Source of the DNA: Pseudomethylobacillus aquaticus
Lineage (GTDB): Bacteria; Pseudomonadota; Gammaproteobacteria; Burkholderiales; Methylophilaceae
Reading direction: 5' to 3'
DNA: 64,000 nucleotides
NCBI RefSeq assembly: GCF_003730115.1
Contig: NZ_RJVP01000001.1
Coordinates: 310,001-374,000 of the forward strand
Below, piece after piece: positions 17,036 through 26,220 of the stretch (positions are counted from its first letter, which is position 1; each line of letters begins with the position of its first letter). The notes beneath the pieces were generated by a model. The model saw only the letters and a program-made list of their open reading frames with translations, did not search any database and was not told the DNA's origin. The position numbers and the translations under genes were made by a program.

Positions 17036-18256
17036 TTACAAACCGCGACGCGAGAAGGTCAAGGTGGCGTTGGTGCCACCGAAACCGAAGCTGTTGGACA
17101 GCGCGGTCTGGATATTGGCGTTGTCGATGCGGCTACGCACGATGTTGAGGCCTTCCGCTACCGGATCCAGCGTGTCGATATTGGCAGAAGCGGCGATGAA
17201 GCCCGCTTCCATCATGATCAGCGTATAGATCGCCTCATTCACGCCCGCCGCACCCAGCGCATGGCCGGACAGGGACTTGGTCGAAGCGATGGCGGTCCTG
17301 CTGTCACCGAACACTTCGCGGATCGCTTCCAGCTCTTTGGTGTCGCCCACTGGCGTGCTGGTGCCGTGGGTGTTGATGTAATCCACCTCGCCGCTGATGC
17401 CTTCCAGCGCCAGACGCATGCAGCGCACCGCACCTTCGCCGCTGGGGGCCACCATGTCGTAGCCATCCGAGGTGGCGCCATAACCGACCACTTCGGCGTA
17501 GATCTTGGCACCACGCGCTTTGGCGTGTTCGTATTCTTCCAGCACCAGAATGCCGCCACCGCCGGAGATGACGAAACCGTCGCGGTTGGCGTCATAGGTA
17601 CGCGATGCTTTTTCCGGGGTATCGTTGTATTTGCTGGACATGGCGCCCATGGCGTCGAACAGGTAGGACAAGCTCCAGTGCTCTTCCTCACCGCCGCCAG
17701 CGAACACGATGTCCTGCTTGCCGAGCTGGATCTGCTCCAGGCCAGCGCCGATGCAGTGCGCGCTGGTCGAACAGGCGGAGCTGATGCCGTAATTGACACC
17801 CTTGATCTTGGCACCGGTGGCCAGCGTGGCCACGATACCGCTGCACATCGCTTTGGTGACCATGTAGGGCCCGACCCGGCGTATGCCTTTCTCGGCCAGC
17901 ACCTGGTTGCTTTCCTCTATGCTTTCGGTGGAGGGGCCACCGCCGCCGACGATGATGCCGGTGCGCACGTTGGAGACCAGCGACTCCGGCAATGCCGCAT
18001 CGGCGATGGCCTGCTGCAGAGCCAGCCAGGCATAGGCATGGCCTTTGGCCATGAAGCGCATCAGCTTGCGGTCTATCAGCTCGCCGAGATCCAGGTTCTT
18101 GATGGAACCCGCCACCTGCGAGCGCATGCCCCGGTCAGCGTATTCCTGCTGGAAGGTGATGCCGGAACGGCCATGGTACAGGCTGTCCTGCACCTCTTGT
18201 TTGTTGTTGCCCAGGCTGGAGATGATCCCCATGCCGGTCACGACGACGCGACGCAT
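17036..18256 (-). CDS. fabB: 3-oxoacyl-ACP synthase I
   Basis: 406 residues, full length for the ketoacyl synthase family. The Cys-His-His active site is visible: SSACSTSAH (Cys about 163), [12 protein letters not shown] (His about 296) and [10 protein letters not shown] (His about 331). The C-terminal [11 protein letters not shown] is also present. FabB elongates unsaturated acyl chains; its pairing with fabA 54 bp upstream on the same strand is the classical unsaturated fatty acid module. Cytoplasmic. An intrinsic terminator follows. Confidence 0.95.
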   Translation of the reverse strand: MRRVVVTGMGIISSLGNNKQEVQDSLYHGRSGITFQQEYADRGMRSQVAGSIKNLDLGELIDRKLMRFMAKGHAYAWLALQQAIADAALPESLVSNVRTGIIVGGGGPSTESIEESNQVLAEKGIRRVGPYMVTKAMCSGIVATLATGAKIKGVNYGISSACSTSAHCIGAGLEQIQLGKQDIVFAGGGEEEHWSLSYLFDAMGAMSSKYNDTPEKASRTYDANRDGFVISGGGGILVLEEYEHAKARGAKIYAEVVGYGATSDGYDMVAPSGEGAVRCMRLALEGISGEVDYINTHGTSTPVGDTKELEAIREVFGDSRTAIASTKSLSGHALGAAGVNEAIYTLIMMEAGFIAASANIDTLDPVAEGLNIVRSRIDNANIQTALSNSFGFGGTNATLTFSRRGL

Positions 18257-18310
18257 TATCGTGCACTCCCCTCAGTCAATCGTTGCAGTAAGCAGGCTTG
18301 CTGCATTTTC

Positions 18311-18826
18311 TTAAAAGTTATCCGTACGCGTGAACAAGCCCACACGCAGGTCCTGCGCCACATAGATCTCGCGGCCATCCAGCTCCATGCGCGCATCGGC
18401 GATCCCCATCACCAGCTTGCGCATGATCACACGCTTCAGGTCGATCTGGTAGCGCACCAGTTTGCCGGTGGGCAACACCTGACCGGTGAACTTGACATCG
18501 CCAGCCCCTAGCGCACGACCACGACCAGGCCCGCCCATCCAGCCCAGATAGAAGCCGACCAACTGCCACATGGCATCCAGACCCAGGCAGCCCGGCATGA
18601 CCGGATCACCTTCGAAATGACAGCCGAAGAACCACAGGTCAGGCTTCACGTCCAGCTCGGCCACGATCTGACCCTGACCATAGCGGCCACCGTCTTCCGT
18701 GATGCTCACGATGCGATCGAACATCAGCATTGGAGGCAAGGGCAACTGGGCATTGCCTGGACCGAACATTTCACCGCGCCCGCAGGCCAGCAATTCCTCG
18801 TAACTGTAACTATTCTGTTTTGCCAT
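18311..18826 (-). CDS. fabA: 3-hydroxydecanoyl-ACP dehydratase/isomerase
   Basis: 171 residues, normal FabA length. The catalytic His lies in [20 protein letters not shown] (about residues 67-86), followed by the FabA-type GFYLGW. FabA dehydrates 3-hydroxydecanoyl-ACP and isomerises the double bond, starting unsaturated fatty acid synthesis. It is the first gene of fabA-fabB and is divergent from mxaR, with 212 bp between them that contain a near-perfect 22-bp palindrome at 18947-18968. Confidence 0.95.
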   Translation of the reverse strand: MAKQNSYSYEELLACGRGEMFGPGNAQLPLPPMLMFDRIVSITEDGGRYGQGQIVAELDVKPDLWFFGCHFEGDPVMPGCLGLDAMWQLVGFYLGWMGGPGRGRALGAGDVKFTGQVLPTGKLVRYQIDLKRVIMRKLVMGIADARMELDGREIYVAQDLRVGLFTRTDNF

Positions 18827-18946
18827 GAATTGACGCTTTTGCGAACCTGATGTGATAAGAGGTGGTATTTTCGCCGGAAACGGACTTTAACGAAAGCCCT
18901 GCTAAATCAATGCCTAAAAATTGGCACTGTTTTGTGCGCCAAGTTT

Positions 18947-18968
18947 GTGTATACAGATCTGTTTACAC
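18947..18968. promoter_or_regulatory. 22-bp near-perfect palindrome between fabA and mxaR, likely operator
   Basis: The half-sites GTGTATACAGA and TCTGTTTACAC mirror each other with a single mismatched pair. The site is 71 bp before mxaR and 121 bp before fabA. The TACA-N4-TGT core is the kind of symmetry TetR-family repressors use, and FabR/DesT-type TetR regulators control fabA-fabB in gammaproteobacteria. The sequence does not exactly match their published sites as I remember them, so the regulator is unknown and either flanking operon could be its target. Confidence 0.5.
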
Positions 18969-19038
18969 CACCCGTGAATGACGTTAATATCCAGCCGAGA
19001 GTTACATTTTATTTACAATTTCATCACAGGACTACTCC

Positions 19039-20055
19039 ATGAGTGATCTTCAACTGGCCGACTGGCGTGCTCACGCGCTGAAACTGGAAACAGAAATCAA
19101 CAAGGTGGTGGTGGGGCAACAAAACCCGATCCGTCTGATCACCACCGCCATCTTCGCACGTGGCCACGTACTGCTGGAAGGCGATGTAGGCGTGGGCAAG
19201 ACCACGCTACTGCGTGCCTTCACGCGCGGCATCGGCGGTGGCTACCAGCGTATCGAAGGCACCATCGACCTGATGCCCAACGATCTGGTCTATCACACCT
19301 ATCTGGGAGAAGACGGCAAGCCGCACGTGAGTCCTGGCCCGCTGCTGATGTCGGGAGAAAATCTCTCCGTGTTCTTTTTCAACGAGATCAACCGTGCCCG
19401 TCCGCAGGTGCACTCGCTGCTGCTGCGCGTGATGGCTGAACGCACACTCACCGCCTTCAATAAGGAGCACCATTTCCCGCACATGCTGGTGTTCGCTGAC
19501 CGCAATCAGGTGGAAAAAGAAGAGACCTTCGAGATCCCGTCTGCGGCACGCGACCGCTTCATGATGGAGATCCCCATCGTGGTGCCCAATGATGACAGCA
19601 TCATGGAAGCCCTGATGTTCGACACGCGTTTCCACAACGTCGATGCCCTGGTGGACACTGTCCCACATGACATCCTTAAGTACGACGATCTGAATGCCTT
19701 TTCCAGCGTGATCCAGGCCAGCGTCAGTGCCAGCGAAACACTGCGCCGCTACGCACTGCAACTGTGGCTGGCAACCCGCAAACCCACCGATTATGGTGTC
19801 AAGGTCAGTGGTGTGGACATGAACCGCCTGGTGCTGGCCGGTGCCAGCCCGCGTGGCATGAGCATGATGCTGCGTGCTGCGCGTGTGAACGCCTGGCTGA
19901 ATGACCGCACGGCCGTCACCCCGGAAGACATCCATGCCGTGTTCCACGCCACCGTGGCGCACCGTGTGGTGTTCAGCCCGGTCTATGAGATCCGCCGCAC
20001 CGAGATCGCACGCGACATGCTGAACGGCATCCTGCAAAACGTGGCAGCGCCCTAA
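19039..20055 (+). CDS. mxaR: MxaR, MoxR-type AAA ATPase
   Basis: 338 residues. Walker A is GDVGVGKTTLL (about residues 48-58), Walker B is FFFNEINRARPQVH (about 112-125), and the MoxR lid appears at the C-terminus (GASPRGMSMMLRAARVNAWL). MoxR ATPases work as chaperones with VWA-domain proteins. Here six genes follow in the order ATPase, DUF58/VWA, single-helix protein, VWA, small protein, VWA, which is the mxaRSACKL order of methylotrophs. Start ATG at 19039 has AGGA about 9 bases upstream. In methylotrophs this block is needed to mature the calcium/PQQ methanol dehydrogenase. Confidence 0.85.
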   Translation: MSDLQLADWRAHALKLETEINKVVVGQQNPIRLITTAIFARGHVLLEGDVGVGKTTLLRAFTRGIGGGYQRIEGTIDLMPNDLVYHTYLGEDGKPHVSPGPLLMSGENLSVFFFNEINRARPQVHSLLLRVMAERTLTAFNKEHHFPHMLVFADRNQVEKEETFEIPSAARDRFMMEIPIVVPNDDSIMEALMFDTRFHNVDALVDTVPHDILKYDDLNAFSSVIQASVSASETLRRYALQLWLATRKPTDYGVKVSGVDMNRLVLAGASPRGMSMMLRAARVNAWLNDRTAVTPEDIHAVFHATVAHRVVFSPVYEIRRTEIARDMLNGILQNVAAP

Positions 20056-20064
20056 GCCTTCACG

Positions 20065-20931
20065 ATGTCCGATCACTTCAACATCAAGGAATTCAGCTAC
20101 CACGTGGGCTGGCGCTCGCGTGGACGTCATCCCGGCCAGCATGCCAGCACGCTGCGTGGCATGGGCATGGAATTCCGTGGTCACAGCACCCTGCTCGCCT
20201 ACCCGGACCCGCGTCGTATCGACATACGCCAGACCATACGCGACCCGATGGAACAGGTGTATGTGCGCATCTACAACCAGAAGAGCGCCATCCCGGTGTA
20301 TGTGGTGTGTGACCTGTCCGGCTCGATGAATTTCGGTCATGGCCGCCGCAAACTGCAGCTGGCCGCCGAGATCGCCGAATCCATCGCGCAATCGGCCACC
20401 CACTCGTCCGACCCGTTCGGCTTCATCGGTTTCGACGATCAGGTACGCGAAGACTGGATCAGCATCGCCTCGGTGAAACCGCAACGCGCCTTCGAGCTCA
20501 CCGAGCGCCTCAAGGACTACCATCCGCCTCAGCTAGCCGGCAACGGCCTGCTGGATGTGTACCGTTACCTGCCGCGCGAACGTGCGCTGATCTTCCTGAT
20601 CTCGGACTTCCACATGCCGCTCAGTGACCTGCAGGAATCCTTGTCCATGCTGCTGAGGCACCACATCGTGCCCATGGTGCTGTGGGATCGCAGCGAGTAC
20701 CTGAACATGCCGGAGTTCGGCATCACCAGCGTGGTCGATAGCGAGACCGGTGCCTTGCGGACCCTGTTCATGCGGCGTGCGCTCAAGCAGCGCATCATCG
20801 CGGGCTTCGAGCAACGCCGCGCCGACATTGACGCCATGTTCATGCGTTTCGACATGCCGCCGTTCTACGTGGAAAACCAGTTCGACGCCGATGCACTGAC
20901 GGAATACTTCTATCAATTCGTTGCTCCCTGA
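20065..20931 (+). CDS. mxaS: MxaS, DUF58/VWA-like protein
   Basis: 288 residues. The MIDAS-type motif CDLSGSMNFG (about residues 81-90) marks a von Willebrand A fold within a DUF58 protein, the usual partner of MoxR ATPases. No signal peptide or membrane helix is seen, so it should be cytoplasmic. It starts 9 bp after mxaR and mxaA begins 9 bp after its stop. The family name comes from methylotroph mxa clusters; its precise biochemical role is not established. Confidence 0.82.
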   Translation: MSDHFNIKEFSYHVGWRSRGRHPGQHASTLRGMGMEFRGHSTLLAYPDPRRIDIRQTIRDPMEQVYVRIYNQKSAIPVYVVCDLSGSMNFGHGRRKLQLAAEIAESIAQSATHSSDPFGFIGFDDQVREDWISIASVKPQRAFELTERLKDYHPPQLAGNGLLDVYRYLPRERALIFLISDFHMPLSDLQESLSMLLRHHIVPMVLWDRSEYLNMPEFGITSVVDSETGALRTLFMRRALKQRIIAGFEQRRADIDAMFMRFDMPPFYVENQFDADALTEYFYQFVAP

Positions 20932-20940
20932 TTGACTGAC

Positions 20941-21960
20941 ATGACTAAACTGATATCGACCCTGTTCTGGCTGGCCTTGATGGCAGCTTCCGGCATGCTG
21001 CATGCCGAAGATGAGGAGATCACACCCGATGTTGAAGAGGGCGTGGTCAGCATCCGCATCACTGAACCCGCGCGCAAGGTGGGCTACACCGTGGGTGACA
21101 TCCTGGCGCGTGACATCACGCTTGAGATCAAGCACCCTTACAAGCTGATCGACACTTCACTGCCCATCGTGGGCTACGAAAAGCGCTACAGAGGCCAGAA
21201 GATCGGCATCGACCTGAGCAGCATCCACCACGTCAAGACGGAACATGACGCCAGCACCACGCACCACATCAGACTGGCTTACCAGGTATTCACCAACAAT
21301 GTGGTGGCCAAGCACGCGGCGCTGCCACAGGAGTACGTCAAACTGATCAAGGACGGCAAGGTGGTGAAGTACCGTATCCCGAGCTGGGATTTTGCCATCT
21401 CGCCACTGTCCATCTTCGGCGCCGTAAAGATCGAATATGACATGAGCCCGTTCCGCGGCCCGCTGCTGCTGCATGCCGAGCAAGAACAACAACGCTTGTA
21501 TGCCTTTTCGGCAGTGCTGGCCGTCAGCCTGCTCGGCCTGCTCTACATCCTGGGCACACGCAGCTGGCTGCCGCGCATGGGACGTCCGTTCGCACGAGCT
21601 TACCGCGATCTGCGCAAGTTGGCCCAAACCCCGGCCCCAACAGCGCAGACCCTGCAACTGGCGGTATCACGCCTGCACAAGGCTTTCAACATCACCGCTG
21701 GACAAGGTGTGTTCGCTGACAACATCGACATGCTGATCGCCATGAAGCCCGGCTTCGCCATCGTGCGTGACGATATCGCCGTGTTCTTCCAGCTGTCACG
21801 CCAGGTGTTCTTCGAACCGGGCGCGAGCCACCAGGCCGGCAATGACCCGATGCAATGGCTGTTACAGTTCTGCCGTCGTTGCCGCGATTGTGAGCGCGGC
21901 CTGAAACCGGATACCCGCAAGCTTGCTCACAACCTTGCCCGCAACAAGGTGCAGGCATGA
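20941..21960 (+). CDS. mxaA: MxaA, methanol dehydrogenase maturation protein
   Basis: 339 residues from the ATG at 20941, chosen because a signal peptide (LISTLFWLALMAASGMLHA) starts there; the frame extends 9 bases further to a TTG. A periplasmic beta-rich region (about 25-180), one membrane helix (about 187-206) and a cytoplasmic helical tail follow. MxaA, C, K and L are required in other methylotrophs for inserting calcium into methanol dehydrogenase. The stop overlaps mxaC by 4 bases. Assignment is mainly by operon order and topology. Confidence 0.75.
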   Translation: MTKLISTLFWLALMAASGMLHAEDEEITPDVEEGVVSIRITEPARKVGYTVGDILARDITLEIKHPYKLIDTSLPIVGYEKRYRGQKIGIDLSSIHHVKTEHDASTTHHIRLAYQVFTNNVVAKHAALPQEYVKLIKDGKVVKYRIPSWDFAISPLSIFGAVKIEYDMSPFRGPLLLHAEQEQQRLYAFSAVLAVSLLGLLYILGTRSWLPRMGRPFARAYRDLRKLAQTPAPTAQTLQLAVSRLHKAFNITAGQGVFADNIDMLIAMKPGFAIVRDDIAVFFQLSRQVFFEPGASHQAGNDPMQWLLQFCRRCRDCERGLKPDTRKLAHNLARNKVQA

Positions 21961-22934
21961 GTTTCACCACACCCTGGGTACTGTGGCTGCTGCCATTGTC
22001 CATCCTGCCGCTGATCCTGCAGCGCGCCCACACGCGCACCTATTCCTGGTTGCAGATGCTGCCTGCCGACCGTCTGTCAGACCTGACCGGCCTGTTGTTG
22101 AAAGCGATGGCGGTGCTGGGCCTGCTGGCGATCCTGCTGGGACTGGCGGGGCCACATACCGAAGCCCAGTATGTGGAACGCTTGGGAGTGGGCGCACAGA
22201 TCGGCCTGGTGCTGGATCGCAGCGCCAGCATGGACGATCCGTTCTCGGGTGGCGTGAATGGCACGGTCGGAGAGACCAAATCTGCCGCAGCGGCACGGTT
22301 GATCACGCAATTCGTGAAGTCACGCCAGAACGACATGTTCGGCATGATCTCCTTCAGCAACTCGGCGATGTATGTGCTGCCGCTCAGCGAGAACCGCGAT
22401 GCCATCGTGGCTGCCGTGCAGGCAACTGCGGGGAATGCCCTGTTCCAGACCAATATCGGCAGTGGCCTTACCAGCGTCGCCGGCCTGTATGACAAAGTGC
22501 CGGACAATGGCTCGCGCGCGGTCATCCTGCTGTCGGATGGCGCTGGCCGTATCGATGCCGCCACGCAGCAGAAGATCCGCGACTGGTTCGACCGCCTCAA
22601 GATAAATCTGTACTGGATCGTGTTGCGCCAGCCAGGCGGCATCAGTATCTTTGATGAGAACTTCAAACCGGAAGAAGACAAAGCGCTGCCACCACAGATC
22701 GAGTTACGCGACTTCTTCAATACGCTAAAAACGCAGTTCCGCGCGTATGAAGCGGAAGACCCGAAATCCCTGGAGCTTGCTGTCAACGACATCAACCAAC
22801 GCGAGAAAAAACCGATCAAATACATGGAACAGATTCCCGGCAAGGATTACGCCGATGCCTGTTTCCTGCTGGCAGCGTTGATGATAAGCCTGCTGCTGGG
22901 TGTGAAATTTATGGAGATCAAGACATGGCGCTGA
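21957..22934 (+). CDS. mxaC: MxaC, VWA-domain membrane protein
   Basis: 325 residues: hydrophobic segments near the N-terminus (about 5-22 and 42-62), a VWA domain with MIDAS motif LDRSASMDDP (about residues 86-95, DxSxS intact), and a C-terminal helix (about 300-320). This Bat-like topology anchors a VWA domain between membrane helices. It overlaps mxaA by 4 bases and mxaK by 10 bases, so the genes are translationally coupled. Proposed role: calcium insertion or assembly of methanol dehydrogenase. Confidence 0.8.
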   Translation: MSFTTPWVLWLLPLSILPLILQRAHTRTYSWLQMLPADRLSDLTGLLLKAMAVLGLLAILLGLAGPHTEAQYVERLGVGAQIGLVLDRSASMDDPFSGGVNGTVGETKSAAAARLITQFVKSRQNDMFGMISFSNSAMYVLPLSENRDAIVAAVQATAGNALFQTNIGSGLTSVAGLYDKVPDNGSRAVILLSDGAGRIDAATQQKIRDWFDRLKINLYWIVLRQPGGISIFDENFKPEEDKALPPQIELRDFFNTLKTQFRAYEAEDPKSLELAVNDINQREKKPIKYMEQIPGKDYADACFLLAALMISLLLGVKFMEIKTWR

Positions 22935-23473
22935 AATGGATGCCAAGCACGACCAAGCTGACCCTGGCCCTGACCGTGATCGCGGCACTGAGTGGCCTGG
23001 GCATGGCGTATGAACTGCAACGTATCGGTCAGGTGGAAGCTTTCAACAACGCCATCCGTGCGGCGAAGACGCCAGATACCGACAAACAGAGCTTCGAGGC
23101 CAAGTTTGCCGTCGCTTACTGGCTGGCCAAGAATGAACGCTACAAGGAAGCCACCCTGCTGTTCAACCAGCTGCTGGGCAAGGCCGACGCCAAACAGCGT
23201 GCCATCATCCAGCACAATCTGGGCAATATCTTCTTCCTGCGCGGGCTGGCCATCAACGGTTCCAATATGACCGTGCGTGATGAAGCCGAATACCTGCTCA
23301 ATCAGGCCAAGAATGCCTATGTGCTGGCGTTGAAGACCGACAACAGCCACTGGGGCACACGCCACAATCTGGACCGTGTGCTGATCATGCTCCCCGGCAC
23401 ACCGACGCCAGGCGTGGGCGAATCGGATACACCCGGCCTGATCATGGGCGGCATTCCTGTCGGGTTGCCATAA
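22925..23473 (+). CDS. mxaK: MxaK
   Basis: 182 residues. One N-terminal membrane helix (about 10-28, LTLALTVIAALSGLGMAYEL) precedes a helical domain with TPR-like character (AVAYWLAKNERYKEATLLFN, IIQHNLGNIFFLRG). Size, position between two VWA genes and topology fit MxaK; the sequence itself carries no catalytic motif. It overlaps mxaC by 10 bases and precedes mxaL by 3 bp. The domain should face the periplasm. Confidence 0.72.
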   Translation: MALKWMPSTTKLTLALTVIAALSGLGMAYELQRIGQVEAFNNAIRAAKTPDTDKQSFEAKFAVAYWLAKNERYKEATLLFNQLLGKADAKQRAIIQHNLGNIFFLRGLAINGSNMTVRDEAEYLLNQAKNAYVLALKTDNSHWGTRHNLDRVLIMLPGTPTPGVGESDTPGLIMGGIPVGLP

Positions 23474-23476
23474 ACC

Positions 23477-24475
23477 ATGCGCCTGACCCGACGGTTATTC
23501 AACTACCTGCGTCATCGCCTTGACGTGGCACTGCTGGCACTGGCACTGCTCCTGCTCATCGCGGCCCTGTTCAAGCCCACGGTGCCGGTCAAGCGTGACA
23601 TCTACAGCTATATGCTGGTGGCCGATATCTCGCAAAGCATGAACGCGCCGGACATGCGCCTGGGCGGTAAAGACGTCAGCCGACTGGTGTACATGAAAGA
23701 CATGATGCGTCGTGTGGTGGCATCCATGCCCTGCGGCACCAGTGTCAGTGTCTCGGTATTCGCGGGCGTGACCATCGCTGCCATGTATCAGCCGCTGGAA
23801 GTATGTGCCAATTATGCCAATATCCAGGACACCATCAGCAATATGGACTGGCGCATGGCCTGGTCTGGCAACAGCCGCATCCGCAGCACATTGCCTTCCA
23901 TCGCACGCACCATACGCTCCTTCCCTGCGCCTGCGCAGGTGGTGCTGTTCACAGATGGCGAAGAAGCGCCGCGCCTGCATGCCTTCAATACCGAGAATCT
24001 GGAAAGCTTTCAGGGTGGCGCTGGCTGGCTGATCGTCGGCATAGGCAGTGACAAAGGCACGCCCATCCCCAAGCTGGATGAACAGAATCAGCTGATCGGT
24101 TTCTGGTCGAACGAAAGTTTCGCCTTGCAACCCGGTATTGCGCAGATCTCCGAATCCAACATTGGCACGCGTGACGACAATGTCGCGCTAGGTGAAACGG
24201 ACCGCTATCAATCCAAGCTGGATGAAGAGTATCTGAAAACCCTGAGTGCGGAAGTGGAGGCCAGTTACGTGCGCGGCGACAACCTGCAAACCGTGCTCGC
24301 GGCGATGAAAGCTCAAAAACCGGCGCGTCGTGAAACAGCCGGGTTCGAGCTACGCTGGATACTGGCCGCACTGGCGGCACTGACCTTTGTGACCGCGTTT
24401 CTGCCACGCCACCCTGTCCAGACCCTGCGTGCAGCGTTGGCCAGTCGCTTGCGCAGGCGTGTGGTGACCAGCTGA
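23477..24475 (+). CDS. mxaL: MxaL, VWA-domain membrane protein
   Basis: 332 residues: an N-terminal helix (about 16-34), a VWA domain with MIDAS motif VADISQSMNAPD (about residues 48-59) and a C-terminal helix (about 290-310). Paralogous in design to MxaC. It is the last gene of the block; no mxaD or mxaEHB-like gene follows and the next gene (ygfX) is on the other strand. No T-rich terminator hairpin is evident after the stop. Confidence 0.78.
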   Translation: MRLTRRLFNYLRHRLDVALLALALLLLIAALFKPTVPVKRDIYSYMLVADISQSMNAPDMRLGGKDVSRLVYMKDMMRRVVASMPCGTSVSVSVFAGVTIAAMYQPLEVCANYANIQDTISNMDWRMAWSGNSRIRSTLPSIARTIRSFPAPAQVVLFTDGEEAPRLHAFNTENLESFQGGAGWLIVGIGSDKGTPIPKLDEQNQLIGFWSNESFALQPGIAQISESNIGTRDDNVALGETDRYQSKLDEEYLKTLSAEVEASYVRGDNLQTVLAAMKAQKPARRETAGFELRWILAALAALTFVTAFLPRHPVQTLRAALASRLRRRVVTS

Positions 24476-24523
24476 CGGTTAGTGCCCCATCAACCGCATT
24501 GCTGGCAGCAGCCTGCCAGCACG

Positions 24524-25033
24524 TCAGACTGGCTTGCTAAAGCGGCGCGAGGCTGGTTCAGCGAAGCGTACCCTCCAATGCAGGTAGACACGTAATCGCC
24601 TGTAGTGCTCTGTGCTGACACTGTCTGCACAGAGCAGCAGGGTGGAACAAGGCTGCCATGGCCAGCTGCCTGCCATGACACTAGCTGGATCTACCGCGTC
24701 TGAGTCCCGGTAATGCAGCAACACGAAGTAACGACCACTATAGCTACTGGGCAATAGCTGCAAGCGCGTCACCTGCCCGCCTGCTCTACGCCATAATGCA
24801 CCACGCGCATCCAGCTGCAAGCCATTGCCTGCAGCACAAGCACGATGCTGCTGCCTGCAAACCCGTACTGTCGTCAGGCCTATCATCGCACTGCCCGCCA
24901 GGCTGCACCACAGGCTCCAGTCCAGCGTCCATAACACGATGATGCCCAGCGCTGCGATCAGTCGCTGACCACAGGCTAAACGCAGGCTAGGCTTGAAATC
25001 CAGCTGCAGCGGCCTCACGTTATACTGTGACAT
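24524..25033 (-). CDS. YgfX-like (CptA family) membrane protein
   Basis: 169 residues. A short N-terminal segment (RPLQLDFKPSLRL) is followed by two hydrophobic stretches (about 24-58) and a C-terminal soluble part with a WRRAGG...LLLCADSVS pattern, the layout of YgfX proteins. The gene is divergent from ygfZ, from which its ATG is 34 bp away; ygfX is commonly linked with sdhE/ygfY and ygfZ. In E. coli YgfX was described as a toxin paired with YgfY (SdhE), but no sdhE gene lies next to it here. Sequence similarity is weak, so the call leans on topology and neighbour. Confidence 0.55.
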   Translation of the reverse strand: MSQYNVRPLQLDFKPSLRLACGQRLIAALGIIVLWTLDWSLWCSLAGSAMIGLTTVRVCRQQHRACAAGNGLQLDARGALWRRAGGQVTRLQLLPSSYSGRYFVLLHYRDSDAVDPASVMAGSWPWQPCSTLLLCADSVSTEHYRRLRVYLHWRVRFAEPASRRFSKPV

Positions 25034-25067
25034 TGTTCACATCGCCTCTCTTTTTCTGGATTCCATC

Positions 25068-26099
25068 ATGCAAGTCAACTGGCAGGATTTTCTTACCGCG
25101 CAAGGCATACTAGGGGCCGCTGACGATGAGCAGCGTAACTTCGGCGACATCGTGGCAGAGGTACAGGCCGCGGCCACTGGCAACGCCTTGTATGAACTGT
25201 CACATTTAGGCTTGCTACAGGTGGAAGGCGCAGATGCCACCGCTTTTCTGCAAGGCCAGTTCACCAACGATATCAAAGCACTGGATGGCAGCAACAGCCA
25301 GTTAGCGGGCTATTGCAACCCCAAAGGTCGCATGCTTGCGCTATTCACTGCTTTCGCACATCACGACCACCTGCACCTGCAACTGGACGGTCGCCTGCGG
25401 GAAGCCATCCTGAAGCGCTTGCGCATGTATGTGATGCGCAGCAAGGTCACCCTCACGGACGTCTCGGAAAGCGTGCTGCGTATCGCCGTCAGCGGTCCGG
25501 ACAGCATTTCCGCACTGGAGCAGCTGTTTGGCAATGTGCCACAACAGCCAGGACAACTGGTCAGCCTGGAGCATGGCGCTGTGTTGCGGCTGGCAGGCGA
25601 CATCCCCGCCTTCCAGATCTTCAGCGATGCCGAGCACATGCCCGCCATCTGGCAGGCGCTGGGCGCCACGCACCGCCCGGCAGGTCGTAATGCCTGGGAA
25701 TGGCTGCAGATCCAGGCCGGCATCCCGGATGTGGTGCCGGCCACTCAGGAAGCCTTTGTGCCGCAGATGCTGAATCTGGACGCACTGGATGGCATCAGCC
25801 TGACCAAAGGCTGCTATACCGGTCAGGAGATCGTGGCACGCACGCATTATCTGGGTAAGGTCAAACGCCGCACGCTGCCCGCACATCTGGCCAGTGACAG
25901 CCGACCCATACCGGGAACTGCCGTTCAGGATGCGGCAGGGAATGAAGCGGGAATGGTGGTACGCAGCGCACGGGCGCCGCAGGGCGGCCATGACGTGCTG
26001 GTCGAGGTGCGACTGGAAGCGGTGGATGGCGGGCTTAGCCTGCAACAGCAAGCGCTCAGTCTGGGCACCCTGCCCTATGCTTTACCCAGCCGTGACTGA
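25068..26099 (+). CDS. ygfZ: YgfZ, tetrahydrofolate-dependent iron-sulfur cluster repair protein
   Basis: 343 residues of the GcvT/aminomethyltransferase-like fold. The signature LTKGCYTGQEIVAR with the conserved Cys (about residue 247) is present, as is YCNPKGRMLALF (about 84-95). YgfZ acts with folate in assembly or repair of some iron-sulfur enzymes in the cytoplasm. I chose ATG at 25068; the frame is open to 24993 but that part overlaps the divergent ygfX gene. Monocistronic, with no obvious terminator. Confidence 0.92.
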   Translation: MQVNWQDFLTAQGILGAADDEQRNFGDIVAEVQAAATGNALYELSHLGLLQVEGADATAFLQGQFTNDIKALDGSNSQLAGYCNPKGRMLALFTAFAHHDHLHLQLDGRLREAILKRLRMYVMRSKVTLTDVSESVLRIAVSGPDSISALEQLFGNVPQQPGQLVSLEHGAVLRLAGDIPAFQIFSDAEHMPAIWQALGATHRPAGRNAWEWLQIQAGIPDVVPATQEAFVPQMLNLDALDGISLTKGCYTGQEIVARTHYLGKVKRRTLPAHLASDSRPIPGTAVQDAAGNEAGMVVRSARAPQGGHDVLVEVRLEAVDGGLSLQQQALSLGTLPYALPSRD

Positions 26100-26190
26100 T
26101 CGCTGAGCGACAAACCCGGCGATTCGCCGCCCTGTAGCTGGGTGGTGCGGGTTCATGGCGTGACTATGGTGTTAAGTCTATGCTGTTAAG

Positions 26191-26220
26191 CTATGGTGTA
26201 TAGCGCTATGGTGTATAGCG
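26191..26220. repeat. 15-bp tandem repeat at the 3' end of the barrel-like gene
   Basis: CTATGGTGTATAGCG occurs twice in a row, preceded by two weaker copies (26163-26190). On the minus strand this duplicates the last codons and stop of the gene at 26206-26889 (Arg-Tyr-Thr-Pro-stop), so the second copy lies just after the stop codon and would restore the same ending if the first stop were lost. Confidence 0.85.

Noticed and set aside
17261-18511. Plus-strand frame of 416 codons over fabB-fabA
   Set aside because: Antisense shadow of two clearly real genes; composition is unlike the genome's proteins.
19039-24475. Reading the block as a generic MoxR-Bat stress operon
   Set aside because: The exact six-gene order and sizes, including the single-helix MxaA-like and small MxaK-like proteins, fit mxaRSACKL better.
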